Assembly: GCA_017631885.1 (NCBI GenBank)
Contig: JAGBSH010000031.1
Coordinates: forward strand, 56,076-120,075
Length of the DNA: 64,000 nucleotides
Direction of reading: 5' to 3'
DNA from: Fibrobacteraceae bacterium
GTDB taxonomy: Bacteria > Fibrobacterota > Fibrobacteria > Fibrobacterales > Fibrobacteraceae
A program made the position numbers and the translations under genes. Below are positions 61,378 to 64,000 of the stretch, one piece after another (the stretch's first letter is position 1; each line of letters starts with the position of its first letter). Under the pieces are notes generated by a model, which was given only the letters and a program-made list of their open reading frames with translations, was not told the DNA's origin and did not search any database.

Positions 61378-61673
61378 AAAAGTACGGTCTGGCTTGACAG
61401 AGCTATGCAAAAGGCTCTGTCAAGTCATTTTATACGCCAACCCTGGGTTAGCAAAACTTTCCCAATCCGTCATCCCATCGAAACCTGCAAATTCACCTCG
61501 GAAATGCTGTTTTTAGGCTATTTTGACCATTTTGACCGCCGCAGCATAACCACAGCCATACGACCAGGCATGACAGAGCCCGCCCCCGAAACCGCAGCCA
61601 ACATACAGCCAGAATGCAGTTAACCCGCAGCCTTGTAAAAAAATACGGAATGACTTGACAGAGCCATGCAAAA
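61378..61673. repeat. 35-nt direct repeats bounding a 226-bp non-coding stretch, with hairpin
   Basis: Positions 61378-61412 and 61639-61673 are direct repeats with 5 mismatches, sharing CTTGACAGAGC-y-ATGCAAAA. At the left copy CTTGACAGAGC (61393-61403) pairs with GCTCTGTCAAG (61414-61424) as a perfect 11-bp hairpin. The gap 61167-61789 is GC-rich for this genome and holds no clear gene apart from the 40-aa ORF. This looks like the remains of a small mobile or recombined element. Confidence 0.5.
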
Positions 61674-61698
61674 TAGTGCTTTTTTGTTCATTCACCTA

Positions 61699-61727
61699 TT
61701 GACTTTCCTCAAAAAAATATGTATATT
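61699..61727 (+). promoter_or_regulatory. Promoter of the DUF3800-associated RNA
   Basis: TTGACT (61699-61704) and TATATT (61722-61727) are separated by 17 nt, a near-consensus sigma-70 promoter. Transcription should start at about 61734, right at the first G of the structured RNA. Confidence 0.7.
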
Positions 61728-61733
61728 CTTATT

Positions 61734-61789
61734 GGGCTGGTCGAAAGACCCAGGTCCATCTACTGGCGAGGAAGTTCCTCGCTTTTTTT
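61734..61789 (+). ncRNA. Short structured RNA ending in an intrinsic terminator, upstream of the DUF3800 gene
   Basis: The 56-nt segment folds into three adjacent hairpins: GGTC-GAAA-GACC (61739-61750, a GNRA loop), CCAG...CTGG (61750-61766) and GCGAGG-AAGTT-CCTCGC (61766-61782) followed by seven Ts, a textbook terminator. The coding frame begins immediately after. Conserved RNA motifs in front of DUF3800 genes have been described (the DUF3800 RNA motif series); this may be one of them, but I cannot compare models here. It may act as an attenuator or as an RNA partner of the protein. Confidence 0.6.
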
Positions 61790-62482
61790 GTGGAGAAATG
61801 CTTCTTGAAGGAACTAAGTGTATTTATTGATGAATCGGGAGACTTTGGTGACTATAGCTATCATTCCCCGTATTACATAATAACGATGGTGTTCCATCGT
61901 CAAGATGTCGATATTCAAGAAAAAATCAATCGCCTAGATACGGAATTATCCTACTTGGGACTTAACAATCTATGCATTCACACCGGTCCAATTATCCGCA
62001 AGGAAGAAATCTATAAGGACATGGATATTGTTGATCGGCGGCGCATATTTAACAAGATGATGGCCTTCATCCGTTCAATTGACGTTCAATACAAATGTTT
62101 CCACATCGAAAAGAAGCACATCGAAGATTCTGTAGAAGCGACAGGAAAACTTTCGAAGCAAATATCCTCGTTTATAAGGGCTCATTACGATGAATTTCTT
62201 GTTTTTGATGATGTCAAGATTTACTATGATAATGGGCAGGTCGAAGTAAGCAGGCTCTTGTCGTCTGTATTTAACGCACTTCTACCAAATCCGATTTTCC
62301 GAAAAGTGATGCCGGCCGATTACAAGTTATTCCAAGTTGCAGACTTTATTTGCACGATGGAACTTGTGAGCCTTAAACTTGAAAACAGTCTTTTTTCGAA
62401 ATCCGAAATGACTTTCTTTGGAAACAAGCGAGATCTGAAACAGAACTATTTGAAAGCACTAAAAAAGAAAGAGTGGAATTAG
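61790..62482 (+). CDS. DUF3800 domain protein
   Basis: The protein starts with the family signature VFIDESGDFGDYSYHSPYY, where the Asp and Glu fit a metal-binding RNase-H-like active site, and has LFQVADFICTMEL near the end, with a further Asp. Many DUF3800 genes lie in accessory or mobile regions, and some are linked to small RNAs. The GTG at 61790 touches the T-run of the terminator; a TTG at 61805, 9 nt after GGAG, is a better placed start. Function is unknown; a nuclease is plausible from the fold. Confidence 0.75.
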   Translation: MEKCFLKELSVFIDESGDFGDYSYHSPYYIITMVFHRQDVDIQEKINRLDTELSYLGLNNLCIHTGPIIRKEEIYKDMDIVDRRRIFNKMMAFIRSIDVQYKCFHIEKKHIEDSVEATGKLSKQISSFIRAHYDEFLVFDDVKIYYDNGQVEVSRLLSSVFNALLPNPIFRKVMPADYKLFQVADFICTMELVSLKLENSLFSKSEMTFFGNKRDLKQNYLKALKKKEWN

Positions 62483-62528
62483 TATTTTTCCCCGCAATGC
62501 TTTCGCACAGAAGAAAAATTGGTAACAA

Positions 62529-63359
62529 TCAAACTTTCCATTCGTTATAGTAATGTGCAAGATACCATTTTACGGGCTCTTTTTTTGCCAAATATCGCCC
62601 ACTTAAATTTTCGGCATATTCATCTACCAACTCTTTTACAGAAAGGTCCAATGAATCATATTCTGTTTCCCATGCCTTTATTCCTTTTGCTCCTCGTAGT
62701 AACCAAGATGGATCGTTAACGGCATAAAGGTTGTATCCTATTTCTGTAGAGTGTGTTGCGAGCATTCTGATTTTGGAACCTTTAAACGAAATAACAGACC
62801 GTGGCGCTAGTTCTTTCAACTCCTCTTTAACTAATTCATCATTCAACGCCCAATATCGATATTTATCTTGTGCAGCAACTGTATTCGGAAGATCTTCTGG
62901 ATTAAGGTCTTTAGAACCAGAATTCAGTGAAAATTTATAATAATTAGTCACTCCCGAATAATGAATGATTTCATCATTTTTAATCTGATTTGAGTATTTT
63001 GCCAAAATAAAAATTGCAATAAGAGCCGGAATAACACCTGATTCGAAAGGATTAATATCTATATCCTTGATTTCAAAATTCGTTTCACCATAGTGTCGAG
63101 AAAAGTTTTCTCCATATTCAAGCCTTCGGCTCAGTTTGTCAAAATTCTGAGCATAGAGGTTGACCAATTCACTATTTTTTGAAATATTTTGTGCCGTACA
63201 ATAGACGAGAATCTTATATTGGCTGAAATATTTGCCAGTAAATGGAATATAAGGCGGGAATATTTTACCATCATACTGTGCAGAAAGATTCTCTAAAACA
63301 GTTTCTCCTATGAATGAGCTTAAATTCCATGATTGAAATTTTTCTGATAAAGAGCACAT
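62529..63359 (-). CDS. Protein of unknown function, perhaps uracil-DNA-glycosylase-like (276 aa)
   Basis: No family is certain. The segment KILVYCTAQNISKN near the N-terminus and VKEELKELAPRSVISFKGSK in the middle recall the positions of the first strand and the L-x-P-x-x-I-x-x-G element of the uracil-DNA-glycosylase superfamily, but the catalytic motifs are not clear. A late segment reads WLLRGAKGIKAWE. It converges on the DUF3800 gene and begins 46 nt after the ABC substrate-binding gene. Confidence 0.45.
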   Translation of the reverse strand: MCSLSEKFQSWNLSSFIGETVLENLSAQYDGKIFPPYIPFTGKYFSQYKILVYCTAQNISKNSELVNLYAQNFDKLSRRLEYGENFSRHYGETNFEIKDIDINPFESGVIPALIAIFILAKYSNQIKNDEIIHYSGVTNYYKFSLNSGSKDLNPEDLPNTVAAQDKYRYWALNDELVKEELKELAPRSVISFKGSKIRMLATHSTEIGYNLYAVNDPSWLLRGAKGIKAWETEYDSLDLSVKELVDEYAENLSGRYLAKKEPVKWYLAHYYNEWKV

Positions 63360-63405
63360 GCTTCGCCTTATTAAATTGAGTAGCAGATTCAGTTAAATTT
63401 TTCTC

Positions 63406-64000
63406 TTACTTTGAATATATATGCCAAAGAATATTTGTTCCTGAACCTAGATCGGGAATTTGAGGAGGTGCATAGGGATTCTTTTGAGTTGGCCAATTTT
63501 TCCAAATCTTGTCATTGAAGTAATAGAATTTCTCAGGAAGGTAAACAAGGGGGATGGCCGGTTGATCCACCATAAAAACCATATTTAATTTTTCGTATGC
63601 GTCGATTTTATCCTGTTCGTTTTTTAATAAAGGAATTATTCCTAGTAGGCTATCCACTTCTGGACGGTATTCAGGAGAACCTGGCTTGTTATAACGTCCA
63701 ATGTTTGTACCAGCCCATGCACCAATTGGTTGCCAATCGCGAGCCACACCCATCACTTCATTGAAACGGCTCCATGGAAGAGATGGAGAAACATCAGCAG
63801 ATGGTTTATGCATAACAAGGTCAAAGTTACCTGTACCCATTGCTGGCCAATACTGACCGCCATCTACAAAACCTTCACGGACATCAATACCGGCAGCACG
63901 CATTCCTTCAACAGCAATTGTTACAATAGCTTCCCAGTCAGTCCAGCCAGCCGGGCAAGTAATAAAGAGTGTTGGGAGTTTTTTGCCGTCTTTAGTTTCC
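63406..64000 (-). CDS. Peptide/oligopeptide ABC transporter substrate-binding protein (family 5), C-terminal part (cut by window edge)
   Basis: The frame is open to the window end, so the N-terminus and signal peptide lie outside. The visible 197 residues match the C-terminal lobe of family 5 binding proteins: AAGIDVREGFVDGGQYWPAM, NFDLVMHKPSADVSPSLPWS, then a helix with NEQDKIDAYEKLN and PAIPLVYLPEKFYYFN. Such periplasmic proteins deliver di- or oligopeptides, or sometimes oligosaccharides, to an ABC importer. Confidence 0.85.
   Translation of the reverse strand, partial: ETKDGKKLPTLFITCPAGWTDWEAIVTIAVEGMRAAGIDVREGFVDGGQYWPAMGTGNFDLVMHKPSADVSPSLPWSRFNEVMGVARDWQPIGAWAGTNIGRYNKPGSPEYRPEVDSLLGIIPLLKNEQDKIDAYEKLNMVFMVDQPAIPLVYLPEKFYYFNDKIWKNWPTQKNPYAPPQIPDLGSGTNILWHIYSK

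Overview
The window looks like a chromosome segment from an anaerobic, fibre-degrading gut bacterium of the Fibrobacter / Fibrobacterota type. This placement is an inference from content: long secreted glycan-active enzymes with poly-serine linkers and C-terminal tails like those of the type IX secretion system, a gingipain-like C25 peptidase, a sodium-pumping methylmalonyl-CoA decarboxylase, a dicarboxylate transporter, a menaquinone (futalosine pathway) gene, and low GC overall. Both window edges cut a gene: a sulfatase-fold protein on the left and a peptide-binding ABC protein on the right.

Layout. 0-3.4 kb: sulfatase C-terminus and an RND/MMPL exporter. 3.4-4.4 kb: a GC-richer gene-free repeat island, repeated in shorter form at 15.3-15.7 kb. 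4.4-7.1 kb: dicarboxylate transporter and a conserved anchored protein. 7.1-13.5 kb: a tight four-gene envelope operon (lipoprotein, secreted protein, C25 peptidase, membrane protein), divergent from a GGQ release-factor-like gene. 14-20.7 kb: alcohol dehydrogenase, a PL14-like lyase, a glycine-zipper peptide and a large multidomain beta-helix protein. 20.8-24.8 kb: methylmalonyl-CoA decarboxylase operon. 25-34 kb: YgiQ radical SAM protein, then rimP-nusA-infB and rbfA-truB-ribF. 34-38 kb: small ORFs and a GH74 xyloglucanase. 38-44 kb: murI, a helicase-acyltransferase fusion, and a flippase/glycosyltransferase/methyltransferase set. 44.2-45.5 kb: a sigma factor with a sigma-54-type promoter, and tRNA-His. 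45.5-52.9 kb: zinc-finger protein, ComEC-like hydrolase, acyl-ACP thioesterase, KDPG aldolase, REC-GGDEF protein, MqnA, GH5 and a sodium symporter. 53-55.9 kb: GH26 mannanase and a YbgC-type thioesterase. 55.9-63.4 kb: an accessory block of unknown small proteins, a DUF975-like membrane protein, a MORN-repeat protein, hipBA, a repeat-bounded gap, and a DUF3800 gene behind a short structured RNA.

How the parts fit: GH26, GH74, GH5 and the beta-helix/PL14 proteins attack mannan, xyloglucan, glucan and uronic-acid polymers outside or in the cell. The C25 peptidase may process secreted cargo. Fermentation ends in succinate, which the dicarboxylate carrier could move, or in propionate through the sodium-pumping decarboxylase, whose gradient could serve the sodium symporters.

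The main points for a second look are the UvrD-like helicase fused to a PlsC acyltransferase with an internal ribosome-binding site, the promoter-RNA-terminator module in front of the DUF3800 gene, the sigma-54-type promoter with tandem upstream inverted repeats before the sigma factor gene, a set of genes whose -10 box lies 12-15 nt before the ATG (candidate leaderless mRNAs), and the repeat islands. All family assignments were made by eye; no database search was possible.
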